DNA of 29,141 nt from Lachnospiraceae bacterium (GCA_016291475.1 JAEEXJ010000032.1:1-29141); one strand, 5' to 3'. Counted from the stretch's first letter, positions 14,303 through 23,994 are shown. The notes: generated by a model not told the origin, from the letters alone. Numbers and translations are program-made.

Positions 14303-16810
14303 ATGATCGTAAGACTCGCACTTGATGAAAAGAGAGAAGACAAGCTTGGTAACAAAGGAAAATTTCTTCTTCAGATGAAAAAGAAGGGATTTAACGTCCC
14401 CGGCGGATTTATTCTTGATACGGATATATATGATGAGATCATGGCGGCCAACTCAGTGAGTGATGCCATAAGCGAGTTGCTTTCCGGATTAAACAAGGGA
14501 AATGTTAAAAAAGTTTCCGAAGAGATCAAAGCATTGCTTGATACGATTAAGATTCCCTCGGATATTTCAAAGCAGATTGATAAGCTGGCATCCAAAGATA
14601 CTTTGTACGCCGTAAGAAGCAGCGGAAATATGGAGGATCTTGAAGAGTATTCTTTTGCCGGACAGTACGATACTTTTTTAAATGTAAAAAAAGAAGATAT
14701 CTGCAAAAGTGTAATTGATTGTTACAGATCGATGTTTGGAGAAGTTCTTCTTCAGTATGTGGTAAATAACAGGATCGATGCTGCGGCAATGAAGATGTCT
14801 GTGGTTGTGCAGGAGATGGTTCCTGCAGACTTAAGCGGAATCTGTTTTACCATAGATCCGGTAAACGGATATGATAAGGAAATGCTGATCGAGGTTTCCG
14901 AAGGTCTCGGTGAAAATATCGTAAGCGGAAAGACAGCACCCGAGCAGTATTTCTACAACTGGTACTATAAGAAGGAAGTCAGAAGGGCGAAGAAAAATAA
15001 ATTTCTGGATGAAGATACGGTAGAAATGTATGCATCGGTTTTTTCGGATATTCAGCGTTTCTTCGGATATCCCTGTGATATCGAATTTGCCATCAAGGAG
15101 AACAAACTCTTCATTCTTCAGGCAAGAAGGATAACCAAGATAGGATACAACGGGATCGTTGATATGTGGACTACCGCGGACTTCAAAGACGGGGGTGTAT
15201 CTGCAACGGTATGTACTCCCTATATGTGGAGTTTGTATGAATATATTTGGGAATTTTCGCTTCGTTCTTTTATCGTAAGATCGGAAATCCTTAGGGATGA
15301 GGAACTTCCCAAAAAGCTTGGCGAGATGTTCTATGGCCGTCCTTACTGGAATATGTCTGCCGTTAAAAAGGCGATGAGCCAGGTTATCGGATATAAGGAA
15401 AGAGAATTCGACAGCGAATACGGTATCATCGGAGATTATGAGGGCGATGGCCAGACTACCAAGGTCACTCCTTCAACAGTAGCAAGAATGATCCGTATAG
15501 TGATCAAGCAGAGCAGAATCCTTAAAGGCCGCAGAGAAAACAACCAGAGGTATAAGGATGATCTGCTGAAGCAGTATTACAGATATAAAGATAAATATGA
15601 CAATAATAAAATTGAGAACATTGAAAAGGAATTCGTAAGGATCACTAAGAAAACGTATCTCAGAAGTGAGACCACATATTTCTGGCAGATCTTTATCAAT
15701 ACCATTCATCAATCTCTTTATAAGGACAGTTTATTAAAGTATGTATCCGAAAGCGAATATCTGTCGCTTCTCGGAAACATAGACAATATTTCACATCTGC
15801 TTCCTTTTTATGAGATGTGGGATGCGACAAGACTGATCCGCAAGGATGAAAAAGCTTTTTCCTATTGGAAAGAAACGAGTGCTGGGGAAATCGCCGGAGA
15901 GCTGTCCGCTGCAGATAATTACATCCCTGTAATAAAAGATATCATAGACAAATACGGATATCATTCCGATAAAGAGTTGGACATCACGTATCCATGTTAC
16001 TATGAAGAGCCCGAAACCATCATCACTATGATCAAAGATATGGTGGTGCTGGAGGATTCATATTCTCCGTTGGAAGACAAAGAAAACGGACACAGAATGT
16101 ATTCGGAAGTATTAGGTAAAATAAAAACTAAGGTATCCGACCGCACCTTCAGAAAGATCGAGAAGAAAGTGTCCGGTATGAGAAAGATGCTGTGGTGGAG
16201 AGAAGAGTTCAGAGATGTATCCACCAGATTCTATTACATGCTCAGAGTATATACGATGGAGTATGCAAAATATCTGACAGACAAAGGCGTTCTCGAAAGA
16301 TACGAGGATGTCTGGTTTTTGAAAGTAGGAGATCTTTGGGATTATATTGACGGCAAGAAGACCAAGGAAGATCTTCGAGGCATTATAAAACGAAATAAGT
16401 ATTATTACGATTGCTACAGGAATTACATAAGTGATAACGAGATCGGAACGGTATTCTCGAAACACAGAGATGATGTAAAGGCCAAAGATTCATCTATCAA
16501 AGGATTGGGTGCAAATAACGGTAAGGTTACCGGAATTGCGAGAGTCATTGAGGACTTCTCACAAATTGACAGACTACAGGAAGGAGACATTCTTGTTACA
16601 AGATTTACAGATACAGGGTGGACTCCTAAGTTTGCGATTCTGTCCGGAATCGTAACGGAATATGGCGGTATCCTGTGCCATGCCGCGATCGTATCCAGAG
16701 AGTATGGCATACCTGCGATCGTTTGCTGTAAGGATGCAATGCAGAAGATCCGTGACGGACAGACTGTTACCATAGACGGAACCACCGGAACCGTTACGAT
16801 AGTTAAGTAA
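14303..16810 (+). CDS. PEP-synthase/rifampin-phosphotransferase-like dikinase (first copy)
   Basis: This 835-residue protein has an N-terminal ATP-grasp domain: GNKGKFLLQMKKKG at 16-29, YAVRSSGNMEDLEEYSFAGQ at 102-121, and FILQARR near 258. A long middle region (about 290-700) is unlike PEP synthase, and a C-terminal swivelling phosphohistidine domain has GGILCHAAIVSREYG with catalytic H793. The PEP/pyruvate-binding TIM barrel is absent. This three-part layout matches rifampin phosphotransferase, where ATP's beta-phosphate moves via the histidine to an alcohol. The middle region should hold the acceptor. In this operon the acceptor is more likely a lipid-type alcohol or phosphate than a drug. 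A second copy lies three genes downstream. It starts after GGAGAAAAG and ends 13 bases before pssA. Confidence 0.85.
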   Translation: MIVRLALDEKREDKLGNKGKFLLQMKKKGFNVPGGFILDTDIYDEIMAANSVSDAISELLSGLNKGNVKKVSEEIKALLDTIKIPSDISKQIDKLASKDTLYAVRSSGNMEDLEEYSFAGQYDTFLNVKKEDICKSVIDCYRSMFGEVLLQYVVNNRIDAAAMKMSVVVQEMVPADLSGICFTIDPVNGYDKEMLIEVSEGLGENIVSGKTAPEQYFYNWYYKKEVRRAKKNKFLDEDTVEMYASVFSDIQRFFGYPCDIEFAIKENKLFILQARRITKIGYNGIVDMWTTADFKDGGVSATVCTPYMWSLYEYIWEFSLRSFIVRSEILRDEELPKKLGEMFYGRPYWNMSAVKKAMSQVIGYKEREFDSEYGIIGDYEGDGQTTKVTPSTVARMIRIVIKQSRILKGRRENNQRYKDDLLKQYYRYKDKYDNNKIENIEKEFVRITKKTYLRSETTYFWQIFINTIHQSLYKDSLLKYVSESEYLSLLGNIDNISHLLPFYEMWDATRLIRKDEKAFSYWKETSAGEIAGELSAADNYIPVIKDIIDKYGYHSDKELDITYPCYYEEPETIITMIKDMVVLEDSYSPLEDKENGHRMYSEVLGKIKTKVSDRTFRKIEKKVSGMRKMLWWREEFRDVSTRFYYMLRVYTMEYAKYLTDKGVLERYEDVWFLKVGDLWDYIDGKKTKEDLRGIIKRNKYYYDCYRNYISDNEIGTVFSKHRDDVKAKDSSIKGLGANNGKVTGIARVIEDFSQIDRLQEGDILVTRFTDTGWTPKFAILSGIVTEYGGILCHAAIVSREYGIPAIVCCKDAMQKIRDGQTVTIDGTTGTVTIVK

Positions 16811-16823
16811 TCGGAGAACAGCT

Positions 16824-17438
16824 ATGAAAAAAATCGTAGGGTTTTGGAATCCTTCAGTGATCCTTACCTATATTGGCATGAGCTTTGCCATACTCGGAAT
16901 GTTCCTTGCGGTAAATGAGATGATAAATTTCTCCTTTATCTGTCTTGTGCTGTGCGGAATATGTGATCTGTTTGATGGGGTGGTTGCAAGAAAATTCAAG
17001 CGAGACGAAGATGAAAAAGCATTCGGAATAGAATTGGATTCTCTTGTAGATGTATTGAGTTTCATAGCTCTTCCGGTGACCATTTTTATGAGCATCGGAT
17101 TCAATTCCCCCATACATCTGATTATTTATATACTTTATTCAATCGCGGGAATCGCAAGGCTTGGATATTTCAACGTTGTCACTGCAGACGGAGACGGCCC
17201 CGTAAAATATTACTCCGGGCTTCCTATCACATATGCTGCACTTGTATTTTCTTTAATGTATCTGACAATTAATTTACTCGGAAGCGATGCGTTTATGATC
17301 ATATATACACTGTCAATGGTCGCAGTAACTGTCCTTGAGGTGCTTAAGATTAAGATCGCAAAACCCAAAGGTCTCGCGTATTTATTTTTCGGAATTCTGG
17401 CAATAGCTGTTATAGCATTGTATATCATTACGGCATGA
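16824..17438 (+). CDS. pssA: CDP-diacylglycerol-serine O-phosphatidyltransferase-like enzyme
   Basis: This membrane CDP-alcohol phosphatidyltransferase has the family motif D48xxD51G52xxA55R56 then G68xxxD72xxxD76, with a slightly longer gap (11 residues) after AR, as in many Clostridia. ELDSLVDVLSF after the motif points to the PssA (serine) branch; archaetidylserine synthase belongs to the same branch. About six membrane helices fill the 204 residues. It would replace CMP on a CDP-lipid with serine. Its last four bases overlap the decarboxylase start (ATGA), so the product is very likely handed on. Whether the lipid is ordinary diacylglycerol or an unusual one cannot be read here. Confidence 0.9.
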   Translation: MKKIVGFWNPSVILTYIGMSFAILGMFLAVNEMINFSFICLVLCGICDLFDGVVARKFKRDEDEKAFGIELDSLVDVLSFIALPVTIFMSIGFNSPIHLIIYILYSIAGIARLGYFNVVTADGDGPVKYYSGLPITYAALVFSLMYLTINLLGSDAFMIIYTLSMVAVTVLEVLKIKIAKPKGLAYLFFGILAIAVIALYIITA

Positions 17439-18295
17439 AAATATACGACAGGAAAACAAAGGAATATGAAGAAATAGTCCAGTATGGACAGGGTGCCCTT
17501 AAATTCCTGTACGGTAATTTCTTCGGAAGATTACTTTTGAGAATAGTTGTTTCGCCTTCTGTGTCACGCTTATACGGCAGGATCAATTCAGGACACGGAA
17601 GTAAAAAGAAAATTCCGGAATTCATACGATCAAATAATATAAAGATCGAGGATTTTGAAGACAGGGAATATGTTTCGTTTAATGATTTCTTTACAAGAAA
17701 ACTTCGAGAGGGAGCAAGGATCGTCGATACCGATGAAAACAGGCTGATATCACCTGCTGATGCAAAACTCCTTGTCTATGATATTGAGCCGGGTCTTAGG
17801 ATGAACATAAAAGGCAGGGACTACTCTGTGGAAGAGATCGCACCGGGAATACCAAGTCTTGAGGAATATGCAGGAGGTAAATGCCTGGTTTATCGTCTGT
17901 GCATGGACGATTATCACAGATATTGTTTTGTGGATGACGGATCTGTGGAGGAAACTCGTGTGATAAAAGGCAGACTGCACACGGTCAGTCCTTTATCCAA
18001 AGATTACAAAATATACAAAGAAAATCACCGTATTGTGAGTGTATTGTCTACGAAACATTTCGGTGAGGTAATACATATCGAAGTGGGAGCACTTCTTGTA
18101 GGCAAGATAGTAAACAGAGAAATAAATGAGTTTACAAAAGGTGAGGAAAAAGGTTTTTTTGAACCGGGAGGATCGACTATCGTACAGCTTTTTAAAAAGG
18201 ATACTGTAAATATAGATGAAGATATCATGATTCAAAGTCGTGATAACATTGAGACAAAAGTATTATTCGGGGAAGGAGTCGGATCGGTATGTTAA
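17435..18295 (+). CDS. psd: Phosphatidylserine decarboxylase proenzyme
   Basis: The enzyme decarboxylates phosphatidylserine to phosphatidylethanolamine, using a pyruvoyl group made by self-cleavage. The catalytic triad is visible: D109 in ISPADAK, H161 in MDDYHRYC, and the self-cleavage serine S247 in the GGST motif (245-248), a variant of the LGST motif. The 286-residue length is typical. It overlaps pssA by four bases and the UbiA-like gene by seven, so the three membrane enzymes are tightly coupled. The final GGST-type chain suggests the clostridial Psd branch with an N-terminal KIYDRKT start. Confidence 0.93.
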   Translation: MKIYDRKTKEYEEIVQYGQGALKFLYGNFFGRLLLRIVVSPSVSRLYGRINSGHGSKKKIPEFIRSNNIKIEDFEDREYVSFNDFFTRKLREGARIVDTDENRLISPADAKLLVYDIEPGLRMNIKGRDYSVEEIAPGIPSLEEYAGGKCLVYRLCMDDYHRYCFVDDGSVEETRVIKGRLHTVSPLSKDYKIYKENHRIVSVLSTKHFGEVIHIEVGALLVGKIVNREINEFTKGEEKGFFEPGGSTIVQLFKKDTVNIDEDIMIQSRDNIETKVLFGEGVGSVC

Positions 18296-19188
18296 AACGA
18301 ATCCATATATATATGAAGGAAAGGTATCCCCTGATACCGAGACTGATACTGGGATTGATAGTTTTCCTTGAAATACATTTTATAATTCTTCTTAACGAAG
18401 GAGTCACTAAGTTCAACATCGGTGTACAGGAATTTGTCGGTGCTTATACAGTGTTTGCCTTTTTGCTCTGGTTAAGAATAGCCGATGATCTGAAAGATTT
18501 TGAGACAGATAAAGTATTATTCCCCGACAGACCTCTTGCAAGAGGAGATGTTTATAAGAAAGACGTTGTAATAGTATGCGCCATTGTCGAGGCTATAGCA
18601 GTTATTTTAAATGTTCTGTTTATGAACAATATTCTTTTCTTCTGTATCCTGTATTTTTACGGATATCTGATGAGTAAGTGGTTTTTCCAAAAAGCGAAGA
18701 TTCAACCATCGCTACCGCTTGCTCTTGTCACACATAATCCGGTTCAGATGTTTGTGAATTTGTATATCATTTCATTTACGGTTATAAAATACGATCTTCG
18801 TGCTGTGACGCTCACAACGTGTATGACTTTATGGACTTTATATTTCCCTGCACTTATATGGGAAGTGTCCCGTAAGATCAGAGCGCCGAAAGATGAGAAT
18901 GATTACACAACATATTCGAAACTGTTCGGATATAAGAAGGCTACAAGATTTGTCATGATCCTTACTATCGTTGATATCATAACGAATTTTATTCTCGTAT
19001 TCAGACTGAATAAGATTTCGATCGTGGTGCTGTTCCTGCTTGTATCATGGATGACATGGAAGTTTATCCAGTACATGAAAGATCCGGAGAGATTTGTGAT
19101 CGTAGACAAAGTCGAAAGATATACCTATCTGCAGGAATCAACAATGCTCCTGACAATAGTTGCTTTCCTGATTTTCGGAAGGATATAG
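18289..19188 (+). CDS. UbiA-like membrane prenyltransferase
   Basis: This integral membrane protein (299 residues, about eight helices) has the first aspartate motif of UbiA prenyltransferases as D66xxxD70xxxD74 in RIADDLKDFETDKVLFPDRPLARG, where PDRPLARG matches the usual P.RP...G. The second motif region is WEVSRKIRAPKDENDYTTYS (191-210) and retains acidic residues D202, E203 and D205. UbiA enzymes attach polyprenyl chains to aromatic rings, sugars or, in archaea, to geranylgeranylglyceryl phosphate. Here it is fused into a phospholipid operon by overlap with psd and a one-base gap to the second dikinase. A lipid or glycerol-phosphate acceptor is therefore the most natural guess, but acceptor and donor are unproven. 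Confidence 0.8.
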   Translation: MLKRIHIYMKERYPLIPRLILGLIVFLEIHFIILLNEGVTKFNIGVQEFVGAYTVFAFLLWLRIADDLKDFETDKVLFPDRPLARGDVYKKDVVIVCAIVEAIAVILNVLFMNNILFFCILYFYGYLMSKWFFQKAKIQPSLPLALVTHNPVQMFVNLYIISFTVIKYDLRAVTLTTCMTLWTLYFPALIWEVSRKIRAPKDENDYTTYSKLFGYKKATRFVMILTIVDIITNFILVFRLNKISIVVLFLLVSWMTWKFIQYMKDPERFVIVDKVERYTYLQESTMLLTIVAFLIFGRI

Positions 19189-19189
19189 A

Positions 19190-21445
19190 ATGTACGGAAG
19201 TAAAGCTGACAATCTCATAAAGATGAAGGAGGCAGGAATAAATGTTCCTGCCTTTGAGATAATAGAATTCGGCGAAGAATTTGATGAGAAGAAATTTGAG
19301 ACATATACCCGCAATGTTGCTGTTCGAAGCTGCTGTAATCTCGAGGACGGAGCAGATCAGAGTTTTGCGGGACAGTTTGCTACATATCTGAATGTAAAAC
19401 CGGGAGAGATAGCGGGTAAGATCGCTGAATGCAGAAATTCCGTAAATGCCGAGAGTGTGCTCGCTTACATGGATAACCGCGGACTCAAACCTGATGCGCT
19501 GAAGATGTGCGTCATCGTACAGGATATGGTGGATGCATGCAAAGCAGGCGTTCTTTTTACGGCAAATCCTCAGGGACTGCTCAATGAATCTGTCATTGCC
19601 TGCGGAAGAGGTCTGGGAGAAGGTGTTGTTTCGGGTTCGTCTGAGACGACTACTTATTATTATCATCTAACGGATAAACTGTATTATTACGAAGGAAAAG
19701 AGGATCTGCTTTCTTCGGATGAGATAGATAAGCTGATAGAAGTATCTTCGAAGATCAAAGAATTGTTCGGAGAATATCTCGATATCGAATTCGCTTTTTC
19801 GGACGGCAGATTATATATACTTCAGGCACGACCCATAACAACCATAAATGCGGATAATCCTCTGATCCTGGATAACAGTAATATCGTGGAAAGTTATCCG
19901 GGGCTTTCACTTCCTCTTACGATTTCTTTTGTACACATGGTATACAGCGGCGTCTTCAGAGGCGTAAGTCGAAGAGTTCTTAAGAATGAAAAGGAATTAA
20001 ATAAGCACGCTGATGTTTTCAACAACATGGTTGGTAATGCAAACGGGAGAATGTATTACAAGATCAGTAACTGGTATACGGTTCTGAAATTTCTCCCATT
20101 CAATAAAAAGATCATACCGGTCTGGCAGGAAATGCTTGGGGTGAAAAATAAATCGGTAAACGAAGGAGATGTTGAACTTAATCCTTTTGTCCGTTTTATG
20201 ACCTATGTAAATTCATTTTACGAACTTGTTTCCGTTCCGAGGCATATGAGGAGTCTCGAAAAAGAATTCGTAAGAGTAAATGATCACTTCTATGACCGTT
20301 ATGATCCGGATATGGATCTGAAAGAATTGATCGGACTATATGATGAAGTGAAAGAAAAGCTTTTGAGTATCTGGGATGTTACTCTTCTTAACGACATGTA
20401 TGCATTCATCTATACGGGGCTTGTTAAAAGCAGGCTGCGAAAAAAGTCCGGACAGGATGATGCTTTTGTTAACAGATATATATCAGGCATAACCGATATA
20501 GAGAGTATGAAACCGGTTAAAGCTCTCATTGAACTGGCATATAAAAAGGATGCGCTTTCTGCAGAGGAATTTGAAAGATCCAAGGCCGAATATATAAGAC
20601 TTTACGGTGACAGGAATCTTGAAGAACTGAAACTGGAAAGAAGAACATTCAGATCGACACCGTCTCTTCTGGATGAAAGAATTGCAGAATACAGGAAAGA
20701 TCCGGGCAGACTAAAAAAGCTTTATGAAGACATCAATAAAAATGAAGCGGTACGGATCAAAGCCGATCCCTTAACTCGATTTCTCGGAAAAAGGTGCGCA
20801 GTCGGGATTGCGGGCAGAGAAAAATCCAGACTTAATAGAAGCAGGATCTATGGAATCGTAAGACTCATCTTTGATACCATGGGCTTTAGATTTGCACAAG
20901 CCGGTCTTCTAGATAAAGCTGAAGATATTTATTATCTGACAGTTGATGAAGCGTTCGAACTTGTAAGTAAACCGGCAGATATGAAGTCCGTGATAGATGA
21001 GAGGAAAGATGCATACTCGCTGTATGAAATGCTTCCTCCATATACGAGACTGGTCTTTGAAGAAAGAGAATTTGATAAAAGACATTCCAATGTAAATTCA
21101 CATAAAAAGAAAAATAACGAAAATATACTTCAGGGAGTTCCGTGCTCCGGAAGCGTAGCCGAGGGTGAAGCACTTGTTATATCAGGTCCGGGTGATGCAC
21201 ACGATGTTAAAGATAAGATACTTGTTACCAAGATGACCGATCCAGGCTGGGTATTTCTGCTTGCTACAGCGAAAGGGGTTATATCGGAAAAAGGATCGCT
21301 TTTGTCACATACCGCGATCATATCCAGAGAACTTAATATTCCTTCCGTAGTAGGCGTGGATAAACTCACTGATACCGTCAGAACCGGAGATATGATCCGG
21401 ATGGACGGAGGAACGGGACGCATAGAGATCATAGGGAGAGCCTGA
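19190..21445 (+). CDS. PEP-synthase/rifampin-phosphotransferase-like dikinase (second copy)
   Basis: This 751-residue paralogue of the dikinase at 14303 has the same layout. The ATP-grasp domain starts almost at residue 1 (GSKADNLIKMKEAGINVP, 3-20), with AVRSCCNLEDGADQSFAGQ at 44-62 and LYILQARPIT near 215. A long divergent middle follows, then the phosphohistidine domain GSLLSHTAIISRELNIPS with catalytic H707. It lacks the PEP-binding barrel. The RSS of the ATP loop is RSC here, so catalytic efficiency may differ. The middle part aligns poorly by eye with the first copy, suggesting a different acceptor. It starts one base after the UbiA-like stop and its stop overlaps the next ATG (TGATG). 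Confidence 0.85.
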   Translation: MYGSKADNLIKMKEAGINVPAFEIIEFGEEFDEKKFETYTRNVAVRSCCNLEDGADQSFAGQFATYLNVKPGEIAGKIAECRNSVNAESVLAYMDNRGLKPDALKMCVIVQDMVDACKAGVLFTANPQGLLNESVIACGRGLGEGVVSGSSETTTYYYHLTDKLYYYEGKEDLLSSDEIDKLIEVSSKIKELFGEYLDIEFAFSDGRLYILQARPITTINADNPLILDNSNIVESYPGLSLPLTISFVHMVYSGVFRGVSRRVLKNEKELNKHADVFNNMVGNANGRMYYKISNWYTVLKFLPFNKKIIPVWQEMLGVKNKSVNEGDVELNPFVRFMTYVNSFYELVSVPRHMRSLEKEFVRVNDHFYDRYDPDMDLKELIGLYDEVKEKLLSIWDVTLLNDMYAFIYTGLVKSRLRKKSGQDDAFVNRYISGITDIESMKPVKALIELAYKKDALSAEEFERSKAEYIRLYGDRNLEELKLERRTFRSTPSLLDERIAEYRKDPGRLKKLYEDINKNEAVRIKADPLTRFLGKRCAVGIAGREKSRLNRSRIYGIVRLIFDTMGFRFAQAGLLDKAEDIYYLTVDEAFELVSKPADMKSVIDERKDAYSLYEMLPPYTRLVFEEREFDKRHSNVNSHKKKNNENILQGVPCSGSVAEGEALVISGPGDAHDVKDKILVTKMTDPGWVFLLATAKGVISEKGSLLSHTAIISRELNIPSVVGVDKLTDTVRTGDMIRMDGGTGRIEIIGRA

Positions 21446-22512
21446 TGGAACTTGTTAAAGTGGGACTTGAAAAACAAAATATCAAAAGATTCGTGAATCT
21501 TCCCAAGAAGATATATTCCGCTAAGGACAATATGGAAAGTTCTTCTCAGATGAGATCGCTCCTGGAAGGAACTCATCCCTTGTCGAAATATTTTGATCTG
21601 GATGCTTATCTGGTAATAAAAGACGGTGAAACGGCAGCAAGATTTGCGATAACTACATATCCGAATGATACTACCGCATATCTGGGATTTTTCGAATGCA
21701 TTAATGATAAAGAAGTTTCTTCGTTTCTATTTACGGAAGCCGAGAAAATAGCAGGAAATAAAAAGTGTCCGGTTATCGTCGGCCCTGTCGATGCATCTTT
21801 CTGGCTGGGTTACAGATTGAAGATCAATAAGTTTGATCTTCCTCCCTATACCGGGGAACCATATAATAAGGACTACTACCTGGAACTGTTCCAAAACAGC
21901 GGATACAAGATCAGTGAGCATTATATTTCGAGCGCCTTTCGATCTGTCGGGGAAAATTACGTAAATGAGAAATTCGAAAACAGGTACAAGGAATTTCTGG
22001 CACAGGGATATAAGATAGAAAGCCCGAAGGCTGAGGAATACAAAAAATGTGTTGAAGAAGTATATGAACTTATAACAGAACTATACAGTGATTTCCCTAT
22101 ATATAAAAATGTTTCCAAAGAAGATTTTTGCGAATTGTTTGGGAATTATAAGTCCATAATGAACATGAGCATGACTAAGATGGCGTATTACGAAGGAAAG
22201 GCTGTTGGGTTTTACATAAGTCTTCCCGATTACGGAAACAGAGTCTACCACGCCGGACTTTTGGATATTCCGGGAATACTAAGGACAAAAAAACATCCTA
22301 AGCGTTATGTGATGTTATATATGGGAGTGGATCAAAATCACAGAGGGCTGGGGAAAGCCTTGGTATATGCGATCATGAAAGAGCTTATGCAAAACGGACT
22401 TCCCAGTATCGGTGCACTTGCAAGAGACGGTAAGGTGACGCAGAACTATGCTGAAGAAGAAAAGACGGATATTTATGAATACGTACTTCTGAAGCATGAA
22501 TTAGATAAATAG
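21445..22512 (+). CDS. Double-GNAT acyltransferase (YghO-like)
   Basis: This 355-residue soluble protein resembles YghO-type proteins built of two GNAT folds. The N-terminus FVNLPKKIYSAKD matches the usual F..LP..IY start, and the C-terminal half has a coenzyme/acyl-binding loop QNHRGLGKAL (297-306) after MLYMGVD. The central GPVDASFWLGYRL (about 113-125) resembles the G.....FW.GY motif of these proteins. The family is often found near lipid and acyl-ligase genes, and I infer an N- or O-acyltransferase. It overlaps the dikinase stop by one base and is 14 bases from an AMP ligase that could provide the acyl donor. The substrate is unknown. Confidence 0.75.
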   Translation: MELVKVGLEKQNIKRFVNLPKKIYSAKDNMESSSQMRSLLEGTHPLSKYFDLDAYLVIKDGETAARFAITTYPNDTTAYLGFFECINDKEVSSFLFTEAEKIAGNKKCPVIVGPVDASFWLGYRLKINKFDLPPYTGEPYNKDYYLELFQNSGYKISEHYISSAFRSVGENYVNEKFENRYKEFLAQGYKIESPKAEEYKKCVEEVYELITELYSDFPIYKNVSKEDFCELFGNYKSIMNMSMTKMAYYEGKAVGFYISLPDYGNRVYHAGLLDIPGILRTKKHPKRYVMLYMGVDQNHRGLGKALVYAIMKELMQNGLPSIGALARDGKVTQNYAEEEKTDIYEYVLLKHELDK

Positions 22513-22526
22513 AAGAGGATGCGGAA

Positions 22527-23993
22527 ATGACAAATGTACTTGAGGAATATCTTAAGAATGACTATTCAAAATGGGGATCAAGAAATTATCTCTATGAAAA
22601 AAAAGATGGAATAAATTTTTCTCCCATTACCTTCGCTGAATTTATCGAGAAAGTGAATTATCTTGCCGCATATTTGATCAATAACGGATTTTCCGGCAAA
22701 AATATAGGAATATACGGACCCAACAGTATAGAATGGATGATAAGTGACATATCGATCATGTGCTATGTCGGATGCGGCGTGGGATTCAACAAGGACTGGT
22801 CCTATGATAATGTAGTCTATTCGATCAATAAAAGCGAACTTTCCTGTCTTATATATGATGAAAGACAAAGTGAGATCATGGATAGGATAAAGTCGGAATT
22901 TCCGAATCTTACTTATATATCCGTACAGAAAGATTTTCCGAAATGTATCGAAGAGGGTAAAAGTATCTGTAAGGAATTGTTTTCTCTTGAAGCAAGACCG
23001 GGAAATGTTCCTTCGAAGGTTGTTTTTACAAGCGGCACCACTTCATTCCCGAAAGCGGTTCTCTTGTCGATCAATAATGTCTTTTCGGGATGGAGATCCC
23101 TTGGAAGAAGAATAGATGCGGGACCGGAAGATGTCTGCTATCTCTTCCTTCCTCTCAATCATACTTACGGATCGATATATAATTTTATATATTCGCTTGT
23201 ATTCGGATACGAGATCTATCTTGCGGGAAGTATCAAAGAAATGGCTCAGGAAATGATGGCTGTTCATCCCACGATCTTTTCCGGAGTTCCTCTTGTATTT
23301 ACAAGATTCTATGAGGCATCAAAGGCGATGGGAGTCGGACTGGGAATGCTTTTGGGCGGAAGGATGAAATACCTGTTCTGTGGCGGGGCTAAGCTTACTA
23401 CGGAAATTCGCAAAGCATATGCGGATGAAGGAATGTACATGATGAATGCTTATGCTCTTTCGGAAACTTCCTCAGGCTTTAGCATAGATTATCCCGGAGA
23501 AGAGGATATGGAAAGCGTCGGAACTCTGTTTGAGGATGTGGATGCGGTTGTACTTGATCCCGATGAAGAAGGCTACGGAGAACTTGCCATAAAGGGTGAT
23601 AACATCTTCCTGGGATACTTTAAAGATGAAGAGGCAACAAAAGCTGCATTTAATGAGGACGGATATTTCCTTACCGGCGATATCGGAACGATAAGGAACA
23701 ACAAGGTATATATTAAAGGAAGAAAAGATACCAGGATCACACTTTCAAACGGAGAAAATATATCCACCAAAAGGATTGAAGAAAGAGTTAAGGAGATCCA
23801 TGAAAGTATCGCGGCTGTCAAGGTATATATGAGGGGAGACCTTCTGTGTACGGATATATATGTGAAAGATAGCGAAGCTCCATCCGATATGAGTGTTTGG
23901 GACGAACTCATTGAAGAACTGAATAAAAACGTATCACGATATGAAAGGATCGGAAAATATAATATCATCAGCAGTTCACAGATGCTAAAGTAA
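22527..23993 (+). CDS. AMP-dependent acyl synthetase/ligase
   Basis: This belongs to the ANL superfamily, which activates a carboxylate as acyl-AMP and usually passes it to CoA or a carrier. Motifs: FTSGTTSFPKA (167-177), NAYALSETSSGF near 314-325, YFLTGDIG, and KGRKDTRITLSNGENIS. The C-terminus stops at ...SSSQMLK (488 residues), just where the conserved A10 sequence with the catalytic lysine (KT..GK..R) should begin, so the adenylation lysine may be missing or replaced by the terminal Lys. The next bases do not restore it in another frame. It starts 14 bases after the acyltransferase gene and likely provides its acyl donor. Acyl chain preference cannot be read. Confidence 0.87.
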   Translation: MTNVLEEYLKNDYSKWGSRNYLYEKKDGINFSPITFAEFIEKVNYLAAYLINNGFSGKNIGIYGPNSIEWMISDISIMCYVGCGVGFNKDWSYDNVVYSINKSELSCLIYDERQSEIMDRIKSEFPNLTYISVQKDFPKCIEEGKSICKELFSLEARPGNVPSKVVFTSGTTSFPKAVLLSINNVFSGWRSLGRRIDAGPEDVCYLFLPLNHTYGSIYNFIYSLVFGYEIYLAGSIKEMAQEMMAVHPTIFSGVPLVFTRFYEASKAMGVGLGMLLGGRMKYLFCGGAKLTTEIRKAYADEGMYMMNAYALSETSSGFSIDYPGEEDMESVGTLFEDVDAVVLDPDEEGYGELAIKGDNIFLGYFKDEEATKAAFNEDGYFLTGDIGTIRNNKVYIKGRKDTRITLSNGENISTKRIEERVKEIHESIAAVKVYMRGDLLCTDIYVKDSEAPSDMSVWDELIEELNKNVSRYERIGKYNIISSSQMLK

Positions 23994-23994
23994 A

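Noticed and set aside
14303..16810. Annotation as genuine phosphoenolpyruvate synthase
   Set aside because: The C-terminal PEP/pyruvate-binding barrel is missing; the order ATP-grasp, divergent middle, phosphohistidine domain matches rifampin phosphotransferase-like enzymes instead.
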